Shown: piece by piece, positions 34,401-46,400 of the stretch
Numbering within the stretch: the stretch's first letter is position 1
Layout of the letters: every line of letters starts with the position of its first letter
Source of the DNA: Edaphochlamys debaryana
Taxonomy: Eukaryota > Chlorophyta > Chlorophyceae > Chlamydomonadales
Assembly: GCA_016858145.1 (NCBI GenBank)
Contig: JAEHOE010000061.1
Location: forward strand, 558,001 to 622,000
Reading direction: 5' to 3'
DNA: 64,000 nt
The notes under the pieces: model-generated
Database searches by the model: none
What the model was told of the DNA's origin: nothing
What the model saw: the letters and a program-made list of their open reading frames with translations, nothing else
Made by a program: the position numbers and the translations under genes

Positions 34401-37400
34401 CCACCCCCGCCGCCACCCCGCCGCCCAGCCCATCGTCTTCAGCCCGCCAAGCGACCTCGACGGTTCTCCTGGCGCCGCCGCCGCCGCCGTCATCACCCCC
34501 GGCACCACCCCGGGGACCTCCTACCCTCCCCGCGCCCGCCGCCAGCGTCGCGGCCAACCGCCGCCGGCAACCGCCAACGGCCGCCGCCCAACCGCCGCCG
34601 CCGCCGGCGTGGCCTGCACCGAGGTCGCCGTACTGTCCGGCATCACTAAGTGGCCGTACAATCTGTACATCAGCATGGAGCTGGTGGTGGGCCCGACGCT
34701 GAGCACGTGGCTCCAGCGGAGGGCCGCCCGCGTGCCGGCAGGCCTGGTGCACCCTTCACAGCCCTCCCTGGAGCGCAGCATCTTCCATCAGGTGGGTTTG
34801 AGTCTTTGAGATTTCGATCTGGATCGAGTAGAAATCTGGATCCAGGTTCCCGCCGGACCAGATCGGACCAGAGACTAGGTTGAGACGGTCCCTCGGGTTG
34901 GCTCGCCCCTTCAGGGGCAAGACAGGGCTTTTGGGGTCAAAGGCACCCCCCGGCTCTTGATTTAATTCGCCCCAAAGCGAGATGAACGGAGCAAATGGGA
35001 CGAGATGGGGGAGCGAGAATAGAGTTCTCCGCTCTAGGAATAGGCGCTGGACGGCGGCGCAGGCGTGACGCTGGGGGTAGTGCAAGAGCCACGATTTCCG
35101 GTAGTAAACCGCCGATTCGGTTGGGCGCCGCGCGCAACTTCTTTCAAAGCGAACTGCCTCGCAAGAGGCCACCGGTTGTATTCGATGTGTCCACCCGATA
35201 GCGTTATCCTCTTTGCCTGGATGGGCGCATGTCCGTCGCGCGCGACCATACTTTGCGAACGGGGCCGACGACGCTAGAGCAGCATAGCAGGGTCAATGTC
35301 AAGACAGCGAAGCGTCCTCACATAACGACGCAACAGAGGAAATCGCCGGAACGTGCTGACGCGTGTTCATCCCGAGACGTGAACGAGCCGGAAACGTACC
35401 AGCCACCCAGCTTCTCCTGGGCTGCCTCTGCAGTGAGCGCCTCTCGGTCCCTCCCCTTCCTCAGCAACGCTCAGCACGCCTGTAGGACTGCAGCCATCGC
35501 CCCCCGCAGCCTTCCCATCCCATTACGCCACGTGACATACAGGACTGAGGGGAAGGCGGCACGCTCATCACGTCTCACGCGGGTGTGTTTATTTCTTGGG
35601 GGGGCGAGCCCGCCTCGCTGTGCAGCAGGACGTTTGACTACCGTACGCTCGGGCTTTCCCGCCCCCTGCCCCATCCCCCATCCCACGCACCGCAGCAAAC
35701 GAAGCGATTGAGAGCTGACCCCTGCACCGGACTTGCACAGACCTGCGCAGAATTCAAAAACCGCTTGAGAGCTGACCCCTGCCGCTCCCGCCCCCGCCTC
35801 TTCCCCTGGTTGACCGCGGATGAATGCGGGGCGTGGTCCAAATCCTCACCAGGAGCCATTGCAATTGCAGATCGTGCGGGGCCCCATACCCCAAGTAACC
35901 TGCAATAGGCCGCACCGCACTGTACGTAGCGCTCCAGAGCTGTCCTCGACCGCCTCCCCGCCCCGCCCGCTCCAAACCCACCACAGATCGTGCGGGGCCT
36001 GGTCCACATCCACGCCGCCGGCCTGATCCACCGGGATCTCAAGCCGGCCAACATCTTCCTCACGCCCATCGTGCAGGGGCCCAGCCCGGGCCCGCACGGG
36101 CCCGGGTCGGGCCCACACGGGCCCGCGCCGTCGCCCCGACACGCCTGGGAGACGGAGCTCGCCAGCAGCTCGGGCGGTGAGCACCTCTGCCGTGTTTGCA
36201 AGGAGCCATGAAACTTCTGCTTTCCGCGCTTCCCAACGCCGTTCCACCCCCACATCATCCCATATGCACCGCACCTGTCTCTCCACGGCCTCCTGACGGC
36301 CTGTGTCATCATTCTCTCTCTCTCTGACCTCCATACCCCCCCCCCTCCCTCCCTCCCTCCCGCCATGCCCCCTCGCAGAGGCGTACCTAGTCAAGATCGG
36401 TGACTTTGGCCTCGCGTCCGACCATTCGGTGAGGGGCCGGGAACTGGGCGAATGGGCGGGCTGTTTTGTATCTACCTAATTCCCTCCAGAGGGCGGGGAA
36501 CTGGGCGGTGAGGTCGGGCAGGCTGGAGCACATTGTGAGGGGCTCAAGCATGTGATCCAGATTGGAATCCATGTACCTCAATCCCGGGAACCCCGGGAAT
36601 TGGGCAATGGCGTGGCATCGATGGGTGATGTGTCCCTCCGCCGTCGTGTTGATCCGGCAGGACGCGTCTGTGCTCAACTCCGCCTCCTCCGCCTCTTCAT
36701 CTTCCCTGGACCTGGACCGGGCCCTGTCGGGCCCCAGGCCCGGCGCAGGCCCAGTGTTCGGGCCCGCGAGGCCCCCAGGCCCGACCGGCCTCCGCCGCCC
36801 TCCCTCCCTGCCCTGGCTCTCCGCCGCCGCCACCTCGGATACAGCCGCCGCCGCCAATACTTATAACGCTAGCGGTTACAACGGCAGCTACATGTCACGG
36901 GTGCCGTCCAGTGGATCCGGATCCGCATCTGCCCGTACAAGCGGCATCGGCACGGCGTCGTACAGCGCCCCGGAGCAGCTGGCGGTCGGCGGCAGCAACG
37001 AGCATGGCAACGGCGACCGGTACGATCCCAACCGCAACCCCAACGGCGATCGGTCTAACGGTCTGTCGTACTACGGGCCCGAGGTGGACATCTTCCCGCT
37101 GGGCCTGATCCTGATGGAGCTCTTCTGCGTCCACCGTACGGGTACGGCAGGGTACAGCGCGGGCCCGATTGCTTGGGAGGGGCCAGCAGGCAGCAGGCAC
37201 GTTTTGGAAGCGTTAGTGCGGCGCCTTGGCCAATTGCACCCTTGGGGTCTCAGGTGCCACTGGGGCGCTACGGAGAACACCCCCCCCCCCTCCACCCTGG
37301 TTTCTCCCCTCCCTGTCCTGTCAGGGATGGGGAGGTCAAGGCAGCCATGCGATACACAAGGGCCGGGGCCGCCTTGCCCTCACACCTCTTCCCTCCCTTC

Positions 37401-38616
37401 CCTCTCCCTCTCACCTTGGCCTCCCTCCCTCCCCTCTGCCCCCCCCTGCTCTGATCCTCCCCCCCCTGTCAGGGATGGAGAGGGCAATGGCCATGCGGGA
37501 CGCCAGGGCCGGCCGCCTGCCCCCCTCCCTGGCGGCCGCATTCCCGGGGGAGGCCAGACTGGCGGCGCAGTGCTTGCAGGTGGGGGTCTCGGGGCGACGA
37601 AAAGATCTCACAAAGTGCCGCATGATCCAGGGAATTCAGATTCGTGGGTGGGCTGATCCAATTGCCCGTGCTCCATCAAGGGTAGCAGGCGTAAGTTTGT
37701 CCAGTGCTGCTACTTAAGGTTGTTTAACCCGAACCCCAACCCTTCGGTTTCACAACAATTCCAGGCCCAGCCGGCGCTTAGACCCACGGCGACCCAAGTG
37801 CTGAGCTGGCTCGACCTGCTGTGGGGGAGCAGCGGCGGCGGCGGCCTCGGCGGCGGCGGCGGCGGCGGGACCGCAGCGGACGCTGGCGGCGGACGCGGCG
37901 GCGGCGGGCTTTGGACGGCCTGGAGCCAGGGCGGCCCCATCGGCGCCGCCGCCGACGCCGGCGGCGGCGGCGGCGTTATGACACAACTCTCCGCCTTCGC
38001 CAGCCCTGAGCACAGCCCCCGTGACGGCGGCTTTGGCGACGCTGGCGGCACTGGCGGCGGCGGCGGCGGCGGCGGCAGTGCGATCCCGAGGTCGATCTCC
38101 GCGCCGCTGGCGCTGCCCTGGCGGCCGGGCCAGCCGCCGCCGCTCCTGATGATCCTGCCGACGACGGTGGAGGAGCCGACGCCGTCGCCGCCGACGTCAC
38201 TGGGATCCAGCCCAGCCCTGTCCCGGGGCATCCATTCCGCCGCCGCCGCCGCCGCCGCCAGTGTAACGCTCGGGCCCGATTACGCAGCTGGGCCCAAGAC
38301 AGGCGGCACGGCGACGGCGGCGCCGACGGCGGCGGCGGCGGCGGCGGCCGCTGCCAGCAAGGACGCTGTGGACGCGGGCTGCCAGACGGACCTGACCTGG
38401 CTGGGCCCGACGGGGCCCACGGCCTTAGTCATGCAGGCGTCGCCGCCACCCTGCGGATACACCGGCGGCGATGCAGGCGGCGGCGGCGGCAGTGAGGAGC
38501 TCTCTGCGCTCCGCGCTCGGCTCGCGGCGGCGGAGGCAGAGGTGGCGGCGCTCCGGGCGCAGCTGGCGGCGCGCGGTGGCGGCGGCGATGGCGGCGGCGG
38601 AGGCGGCGGGGTGTAG
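28409..38616 (+). CDS. eIF2-alpha-kinase-type (GCN2/PEK-like) protein kinase with giant insert, 1722 aa
   Basis: The exons are 28409-28822, 29081-29279, 30163-30274, 30551-30616, 30939-31050, 31585-31680, 32021-32114, 32396-34791, 35987-36176, 36379-36428, 36661-37141, 37473-37579 and 37765-38616 (TAG). Kinase motifs in order are LGPLGKGGFGSVVAAR (~250), RLQALKAVPF (ATP Lys, ~274), HVVRYFGAWIE, LYISMELVVGPTLSTWL (~1119), IHRDLKPANIFL (~1176), VKIGDFGLAS (~1235), GTASYSAPEQ (~1343), DIFPLGLILMEL and LRPTATQVLSW. HRDLKP.NIFL, KIGDFGLA.D and the large insert between beta-4 and beta-5 are hallmarks of eIF2-alpha kinases, which phosphorylate eIF2-alpha to slow translation under stress. The insert (~780 residues) is Gly/Ala/Ser-rich. 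A second insert separates DFG from APE. No RWD or HisRS-like domain is visible. A short Ala/Leu coiled coil (EELSALRARLAAAEAEVAAL) ends the protein. Confidence 0.85.
29949..30160 (+). repeat. Two upstream copies of exon 3's 5' edge (gene 6)
   Basis: CAGGATCCGCCGAGGGCC at 29949 and CAGGCTCCGCCGAGGACC at 30056 precede the true exon edge at 30160 (CAGGATCCGCCGAGGGCC), offsets 107 and 104. Each keeps an AG acceptor. The second keeps the reading SAEDQCSAAAL, close to the true SAEGQCSAAAL. Downstream CTCACACGGCCCCT-type sequence is copied too. Confidence 0.85.
31258..31584 (+). repeat. 109-bp tandem repeat x3 of exon 6 edge (gene 6)
   Basis: Units start at 31258, 31367 and 31476, and the true exon 6 starts at 31585. 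Each unit is 109 bp. It holds the exon's first 45 bases (AQALASLDGCAHVVR), then a C-rich tract ending in CTGTCAG. I see almost no differences between units, so the array is recent or gene-converted. Exon copies 1-3 are followed by CC and a pyrimidine tract instead of the rest of the exon. Confidence 0.95.
35826..35890 (+). repeat. Decayed copies of exon 9's 5' edge (gene 6)
   Basis: CAGATCGTGCGGGGCC at 35868 matches the true acceptor and exon start at 35984 (offset 116). GCGGGGCGTGGTCCAAATCC at 35826 matches GCGGGGCCTGGTCCACATCC at 35992, at a different offset (166), so two duplication events are likely. Confidence 0.7.
37315..37377 (+). repeat. Decayed copy of exon 12's 5' edge (gene 6)
   Basis: CTGTCAGGGATGGGGAGG at 37318 matches CTGTCAGGGATGGAGAGG at 37466, an offset of about 148. 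The copy drifts with small indels. Its shifted frame still reads AAMRYTRAGAALP beside the true AMAMRDARAGRLP. Confidence 0.75.
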
Positions 38617-39484
38617 GGGCGCGGTCAGCGGTCAGCTGCCCCATCCCCCGAGGCGCCTGTCTGGAGGCATGGGACGCCACCGTTAGGTATGGCGCGTTAC
38701 AGGTTTGCGGCATGCATCGTAAGCATGTGGAGTGTCTCTCGGTGTGTGGGTTGCGGTGGTGGCGGGGCATGGGGCAGCGAGCAGCGCTCTGCTTCTCCTG
38801 TGGGCGTGACCAGGGTCGTGGAGTGGGCTTTTCGTAAAGGCTATCGCTTGTGTTTGAGAGCAGGGAAACTTATCGACCACGCTCCAACATGCCGGCGACA
38901 TGTCTGGGAGCTCAACCTCCACGCGCGTACTCCGTCAGGGTGCTTGGGTTTGTGCGCGAGGTGTGCTGTGTGTGACTGTGGCGACTGCTGTGTGCCCGGG
39001 GAGCCGTGCTGGAGGGTCACAAGTGAGCTGGGGTGGGAGTGGGGGTGGGGCTGGGGGGTATCCGTAATTGTCCATGTGACCATGCGGTATGTATCTATTG
39101 CTGGGCACGCCGGTCCCTAGGCACGTACGCTGGTGTCAAGCAAGGCGCCCCTATGGCATTGCACCTGCGCTTTGCCCCGCGATTGGTGGGTCCTGGTTGG
39201 GTTGGTCTGAATGTGATTGGTGATAGCTTGGGGTCTAAGGGCACAGACTTTACCCTTGCCCAAGCTTCACCCAACCTTAACGCTACCTTGGCGTCTCAAG
39301 GGCACAGACTTAGCAGTCTTACCTGCAACAAAGGTGATTGACTGGCATTTGACCATGTGCTCACAAGTACTGTTGGGGCTCCAAAGGCCTGAGACTTGCA
39401 ATGCAGGGCGGGCCTACGACTGCTTACTAATACTAGCTAGGCGTTTGCTTTGTGTGGAGGGACGTGCGGGCGGTGGGCATGGAA

Positions 39485-39675
39485 ACGCGGGGCCCACGCA
39501 CTGGACCGCGGCACAGCATGAGTGCGAGAGAACACGGGAAGAGTGCGTGAGGGGCTGGGCGGGGCCAAGGCCCTGAGTGGGTTGTAGCGGTGTCCACGCG
39601 GGGCCAACAGACAGCATGAGTGCGAGAGAAGAAGGGGAACGGTGCATGAGGGGCTTGGGCAAGGCACTGACTGGC
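39485..39675. repeat. Non-coding tandem duplication, unit about 110 bp
   Basis: ACGCGGGGCC(CA), CAGCATGAGTGCGAGAGAA, then GGAA(G/C)(A/G)GTGC(G/A)TGAGGGGCT recur in the same order from 39485 and from 39596. No gene is present, so the duplication is independent of splice sites. Confidence 0.85.
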
Positions 39676-42600
39676 TCCTAGCCGCGTCCTCGCTCCAGCT
39701 CTGCCGCCCACCTGTGCAGCTATCTTGGGTCTTGGCCCCCAGCCGGCATTCCCGGCAGTGCGACGAGTTGTGCAGAGGGTTGGACGAGCGCGAGGCAGGG
39801 CACACAGATCCGACGGCAGGGGTGGGTTCGGCGGGGAAGGGTGGCAGAGGTGGCTGTTGGGCTCGCAGGGCGGTGTACCGGTGTGCGGTCGTATGTCTGC
39901 ATCCTGCAAGGAGACCGATCATGTACTGCAGGCTTGCTGCCAGCAGGGCGGGAATGTGTGCAGGGTGCATACATGGCGGGACGCTGGCGGGCATGTGGTG
40001 GTTCCGGCAGCTGGCCCCAAAAGGATCTCACGTCGCGTCAGTGACCTGGGGTGGGAGCGTGGGACATGGGAGCTTGAAAGGTCGCCACCTTCACAGCCGC
40101 GCCCCCCGGATCCAGGCAACGGGGGGGGGAGGCGGGCAGGCAGGGGCGCGGGGGCGCGACGCCTGCGGCAATCGAAGGGAGCAGCGCAAGAACGGGGACC
40201 GCATGTCCGCAGGCGGATGCAGCTGAGGCGGCGGCGAAGCTGCAGGCGTGCTTGGGGGACGCGCACGGTCAGCCCGCTCCAGCGCACGGTCAGCCCGCTC
40301 GGAGGAACGTGCAGCTCCATTGCACCACTGCAAAAGCCCGCCCTGCTGTAAGCACGGAGGCAGAAAGATTGCGGCTTGCGGGGGCCGGAGCAGCGAAGAC
40401 ACCGGAACAGCTCCAGGTAACGCTGAAGCAGGACGGAGCCGAGTTGAGTTCAGCTTCATCCCCCTTCGTCGTCGTCCGGACTGCGCTGCACGGCCCCGCC
40501 CTGCGAGCATAGACCCCCCGGAAGCAGGAGGAAAGTCACGAAACCGACGGCTACGGTCGCCGCCCGATCGGTCTGATGGACACAGTGGGCTAACTTACAT
40601 TTCACGTCCTCGCAACAGAACACCACGTGCATCTGCCCACGCCCACTCCAGCCCAGGCAGCTGACCAGATCCGCCTCCGGGCCTTCACAGCAGGGGCCGG
40701 GATAGCATTACCCGAAGACACCCGACTCGCACAACTCCCCCGGATACGACTATCGTAACACTGGGTCAGCTCACACATTTCCCTGGCGTACACGAGCAGC
40801 CCTGCACACACAACCGCAACCGCGCAGCCGTACAGGCACCAAAGCACATCCGAGCACTGCTAAACAAACACACACACCCGCCTGAACACACACGCACGTG
40901 AACAAGCCGAGCTCGACTATGACAAACTATTGACACCGACATCGTAGAGGGTTCATGCATGCGTGCGTGGATTGGAGGGAGGGGGGGATACTAGGGAACC
41001 GAGGGGGAGACAGGATTGGATGCAGCCCTCCGCCTCCCATAAAGCCACATGCATGTACTCTATACCCAACACCGCCTCCAAATCTCGCCTCACGCCTCCT
41101 CACGCACGTAACGTATTGAGCGGAGCTGTCGAATGCTCCCCCTGTGTTTATATTCCACACGACATGCTCGATTGTAGCCCTCTGTTTCCATGCGGCCGCC
41201 ATCTACCGCCCAAGTATCTGCAAACGTGCCCCCATCACCAGAGAGTCTTAACCTCCAACTCCGAGTATCATAAGCGACCGTTGCGACAACCGCCAACCGT
41301 CACCACGAAGGGTAGCAGCAGCACACCGCTAACAGCGATGAACAACCTCAAAAGCCAAAGGCAGCACGTCAAGAGGGCAAGCGTACGCCCCGGGTGAAGG
41401 TCAGAGGAGAGAGTGGATATTTTGCGGCAGCGTGCGCAAACAGCTCAACCAAATAGCTGTGCACACAAAGCATGCGGTAAAGGCGTGAGAGAAGCATACG
41501 TTTGCAGAGCCTTGGCTCCCTGGGAAGCGCGTAACGCGCGCGCAGTGCCCAGCCCGCCTGCACATTCCAGGCATGCTCCCAGCGGTACGGCAAAGAGCAG
41601 TACGGCAGAGAGATCTGCCGTACATCCACGCAGACAGAACCCCCTTCTTCGACCCGCCAGTAAGATGATCCCGTCTCGCACTCGAGGCGCCCCCCAGCCT
41701 TCCGTCCATTCTTCTCTGCGACCTGTGCCCCACTGGACCCATCTTCCATCAGCGAGGGCGCCCCCTCCAACAGCCAGGCACCACCAGCCCACATCGCCAG
41801 ACACGATATGGTTGCGTGCCGGTCCCGCGCGCCCCGCCCTCACCCAACCTCTCTAGGGCCCGCGGCTACAACCAGGTCGACAGTCCTTGCCTCCGTTGCA
41901 GTTGTGATGCTACCCACGCGGGGGCGCCTCGAAGTGGGTGCGTCGGGAGGAATGCCGCAGTCTCAATCTCCATACGTGCGTGGTTGCGTAACGCGAAAAT
42001 GCAGGATGCGAACCCACATGCGGCCATGCCATGCTAGGGACCATCACGCTCATCCACAGAACCCCCTCATCACCCCCGATTCCAATCTGTCAAATTCGCT
42101 CCACAAACCCTAGCCGCAGGGCGCAGCACGGTTTGCGCCCCCCCCGGGCAAAAAGGGCAGAGCCCCGGCCAGCACTCTAATTGCTCTGAAACCCTACGCC
42201 CCACACCCACACCCCAACAGAGCAGTACGGCAAGGGGATAGCTGGCCCGGACGAAAGCCGAGCTGGCAAACCCTCGAACCGGACCACATTAGCGCGGCCT
42301 GGCATGCCGCTCTGCCCCGCCTCTGCCGACCCTTACCCACGACCATTTACTTGCAAGTAACCAAGGCCCCTTGAACCAATGTAAGCCGGCTGAACGACAA
42401 GGAAAGCCCCGGGAAAACAGAACCCCGCATGCGAAGCCAGGCTGGTTCGCGATCCCTAGCACCCTTCGCCAAGTACTCTAGCAGCGGTCTGGCACAACCG
42501 CCGCAACCGCAGGCTGTCACCTCTCACGCTGCCAACACCGTTCCATGCGCCCGCCGTTATAGCCCCACGACACTCCTCTCCCGCTTTGCTGGCCTCAAGC

Positions 42601-43346
42601 CGATTGTAAATGCATGAAACCCTTTGAGGCCACAACCCGCTGCCGCGCCAACCCGGAAACTGCCACAGATGCGCTAACCCCCGCCCGCCTTGTTACTCCG
42701 CGTGCACCCGCCACAGCTCCAGCATCCAACGCCCGTGCCTTAGGTCCAGTTTCGCCGTCGTCTAGAGATAAAAACGTGCATCGCACCGCACCGCGCCGCA
42801 TCGCATAGCAGTGCACAGTTACTGCTTGGTTGGTTCCAGCGCGCCCTAAAACCCAACCGCCAACCGCCGCGGGGCGCTGCTGCATGCAGCCACGCAACCC
42901 TCCACCTGGTGTCTACCTGGCGCCCTCCCTCCCTCCCTCCCTCTCACCCGCCCTGCCCCCCGTGCACAAGGCTCCCACCACCGACCCCCGCGGCGCATGG
43001 CAGGCTGCCCGCGCAAAGCTGGGAGAGTAGGCCCTTCACCAGCCGCCGTACTTTGACGGTGGGACCCCCACGTGGGCAAGGTCGCCACCGCCTCGGCAAA
43101 GTGCCGTACAGGGAACGCAAAGCGCACGGGCAGCCTCCACCACCCGACACCCCCCTCCACCCCCCAACCCTCAGCAGTGCCTAGCATCCAGAGCCCAGTA
43201 CGGCAAGACAACGCCCAGTACGTCACTAACCAAATCACTATCGCGTGTGTGTGTGTGTTGACAAAAGGAGCGCGGTTGCAGTGCTCGTCTACGTCCGTAT
43301 GTTTTGGAAGGGCATCCAAGCCCTGCCTGGAATCTTGCCACGCCAC

Positions 43347-43460
43347 TAAGCCCGTCTTGGGCCCCAACTTAAGCCCGGCTTGGGCCCCAGCTTAGGCCCA
43401 TCTTGGGCCCTAACTTAGGCCCGTCGTGGGCCCCAACGTAGGCCCGGCTGGGGCCCAACG
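43347..43460. repeat. 23-bp x 5 tandem hairpin repeat
   Basis: Units start at 43347, 43370, 43393, 43416 and 43439 (last one 22 bp), typified by TAAGCCCGTCTTGGGCCCCA. In every unit GCCC and GGGC are kept and the five bases between vary (GTCTT, GGCTT, ATCTT, GTCGT, GGCTG). Each unit can therefore form a GCCC-loop-GGGC hairpin. The array begins 31 bases after the stop codon of gene 7, in its 3' UTR. Confidence 0.9.
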
Positions 43461-43491
43461 AGAGCGCATGGGCGCCGTAAGCAAGCACGCC

Positions 43492-46400
43492 TCAGACGAA
43501 GCCTTCGTCGTCGTCCCAGAGTCCGTCCGGGGAGCCCGCCGGCGCGCCCGCCCGCCCAGCCTTGGCCCCCTCCTCCTCCTCCGCCGCCGGCCCCGGGCCC
43601 TGCCCCTGCCCGACCTCCGCATCCGCCGCCGCCGCCGCCGCCACGGCTTCGTCCTGGGGCGCCGCCACCGCCGCTTCGTCCGCGACAGCGTCGGCAGCGG
43701 GCCCGGGCGGGCCCGGCGGTTGGGGCGCCTGCGCCGCCGCTGGATCTGGATCTGGATCCCGCTCTCGCTCCGCCACCTCGGCGTCGCCCGCAGGCCCCCG
43801 GTCCGGCCCGTCCCAAGCCGCTCTGTCCGCGCCAGGCTGTACGATCTGTACGTCCAGGTCAGACCATTCGTCCTCCTCCTCGTCCTCCACCCGACAATCC
43901 GCCCCGTCGATCTGCATGGGGTCCGGCGCCTCCGGCGCTTCAGCTTCCGCCGGGTGCCCCGCCGCCGCCGCTTCAGCTTCCGGCCCTTCAGCTTCCGCAG
44001 CGTCCTCCGCCGGTTCGGCTTCCGGGTGCTCCGCCGGGCCTGCTGCTGGGGGGCTGCCCGCCAGGCCCTGACCCTCCGTTGCCTCCGGCTCGGCCTCGGC
44101 CGGCCCCGTCATCTCAACCTCTGCGGTCTCGATATCTGGATCCGTCTCCGTCTCAGGATCCGCCCCTGGATCTGGATCCTGGGCAAGGTCAATGGCCACG
44201 TCAGCGTCGGCCTCTGGATCCGCCGCCGCAGGGGCCTGGCCCTCCTCCGCCTCCGCCCCAGCGGCCGTCTCCGCGCCCTCCGCCTCCATCTCCTGCACCT
44301 CCGGATCTGGATCTGGTTCCGCATTGGGACTGGGATTGGGATTGGGATTGGGATCCGCCTGACCGGCCTCCGCCTCGGCCGCCGGCGCTGCCTCCATGTC
44401 TGCATCAACCGCCTTGGGCCCGGCATCTGCCTCCGCCTCCGCCCCGTCCGCTTGCCCCTGGGAAGCCGCGGGCCGCGGCGCTGCTCCCGGGCCGTCCCCG
44501 GCCTGGGGCCTCGCCTCTGCGGCTGGGCCCAGCGGCGGCGGCGGGCGGCGAGGGTCCGACGGGGCAGCGGCCGTCGGCGGGCCCTTCTGGGCCCCGGCTG
44601 GGCCTGGGCCGGGGCCGGGCCCGCCCGAGGCCCGCTTGCCGCCCTGGGCCATGGTCGAGGCCAGGGCCATGAGCAGGCCCAACGCATCGTCGTAACCCGG
44701 CGGCCGCTTGGACCCGGCTGGGCCCGGAGTGGGCCCGGCGGCACCTGCGGAGCCGGTTGGTTTCTTACCGGCCCCGGCGCCGGGTTCGGAGTGTTGGGTG
44801 GTGGCGACGGCTGCGGGGGGGCGTGTGGGCTCCGATGGAGCCACAAGGGGCACAGCGTAGGACCCCGACGCTAAGGCGCCCGCCCCCGCCCCCGCGCCCC
44901 GTGCCCCCACGCCTGCGGTTGCAGGTCCGGCTCCAGCGCCGTCCTTTTGCTCCCGGGTGATGTTAGTAACGGGGTTCTGGGGCGGTTGGAAGCGAGCGGT
45001 TGAGTACATGGAGGCGGTTGTGGAGGCGGTTGCGGCTGCGGCCGCCTTGCCAGCGGCGGTTGCCAGGTCGGCGAGGTTCGGGGTCTCGACTCGGGCGGTT
45101 GGCGCGCCGCGGGCCGCCGCGGGCCCGGGCTGGGCCTCGGCGGGCCTCTTGCGGCCCGCCGATGGGCCCGAGTTGACGGACCCGCCGGACCCGTCCAGGG
45201 TCGGAACGCTGGGGAGCTCGGGGGGCAGGGCCCCGGCGGGCGCCGCCAGGGCGGCGGCGGACTTGGCGCCGGACCGGCCCTGCACCTGGCCGCCGCCGCC
45301 GCCGTTCGTACGGCGGATCACGGCGCCCACCACCAGCAGTATGCCGCTCATCTCCTGCGGTACAAAGGTGGGATGGGTGTTCAGGAGTGGGGTTCGGCCA
45401 GGAGCTAGAGCAGGAGGATCAAGTAGCCAGGGCTGGCAGTGGACATCGTTCGCGCTTTTAGCATGGGCGGCCAAGCCCGACCACCCGTCGCGTGCGTCAC
45501 CGGCCAGGGCCAGCGCGGGAGCCTTTCGCCATCCGGGCCCGCCCCGGGCCCAGCCGGGCCCACTGCGCACCTGCGGGCAGATCACGAGATCGCACCGCTC
45601 GTCGAGTCGGGCCACGAGGGCGATCCGGGCCAGGCCCAGGCGGGAGAAGGCGGCCAGCTGCGGGGCGTGGGCCTCAGGGGAGGGCCACATGAGGAGGGGG
45701 GAGCCCTGGGGGGAGGGGAGGGGAGGGGAGGGAGGGAGGCATGGCACCACGAGGTGAGGAGGGCACACGGCTTTGAGCGGAAACCCTGGTCAGAAAAAAC
45801 AGTTGGCAGTGACAACCTGGGGGCCGATAGCGAGCCCCAAAGGGCAAAGAAACACGTGCTCTTGGGGGGGTCCCAGCTCCCAGCCCAGCGGTACTGCTGA
45901 AAGAAGGTGCCTCAGCAGCGTCACAGGAAACCTGAGACTACCGGTATGAGAAGGCAGCCCCCAGGCCGAAGTCCACATCTGGCCACTCCCGATCGCGTCT
46001 CGAGTTTTACCTGCAGGCCGGTCACCGGGAGCTCCTTGCGCGGCCGCAGATCGGTGACCGCGATGGCGGCCGGCAGCTTGACGCCGGTCTGTACGATGTC
46101 GGTTGGTACGTCGCAGCACAGCGTGATGAGATCGCTGTCGTACACGGCGGAGCTGAAGAGCCCGGCCACCGCCGCCGGGCCGGCGGCGGCGACGGAGCGG
46201 GCGCCTCGGAGCACGAGGCGAGTCGACCAGGGGCGGGCTCCGGGAGGGTCAAACTGCAGATAACAATTTGCACAAAGCATAGGACAAGAACAGAGTTACA
46301 GCACTTGCAGGTTCACGTTTCACCGCCGGAGCGATGCGCGACATGGGTGCTAACCCTATGTTGGTAGCAAGTAAAGCGAAGCCGAAGTGCACGGCACACG

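Larger units (their letters stand above)
38617..43491. other. Convergent intergenic region between genes 6 and 7
   Basis: These 4.9 kb lie between the stops of the eIF2-alpha-kinase-type gene (+) and the Gln-rich gene (-). Long 3' UTRs probably take part of it. I could not build any spliced or conserved coding sequence here, though ORFs of 100-200 codons occur by chance. It contains a ~110-bp tandem duplication (39485), a 19-bp repeat GCACGGTCAGCCCGCT at 40262 and 40282, and a 23-bp array next to gene 7. TGTAA words occur at about 40345 and 42376 (+) and 40595-40599 (-), but none is convincingly placed. Confidence 0.5.

Noticed and set aside
41369..41794. 141-codon open frame on the - strand
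   Set aside because: There is no recognisable motif, overlapping frames are equally long, and no splice-supported neighbours exist.
44318..44363. GGGATT repeats as an interstitial telomere
   Set aside because: The stretch is in frame within the last exon of gene 7, encodes NPNPNP and is flanked by related DPDP-coding repeats.
45571..46253. SPOC domain in gene 7
   Set aside because: The order of strands and the RLGLARIALVARL segment are suggestive, but key SPOC positions could not be confirmed by eye; kept only as an alternative.
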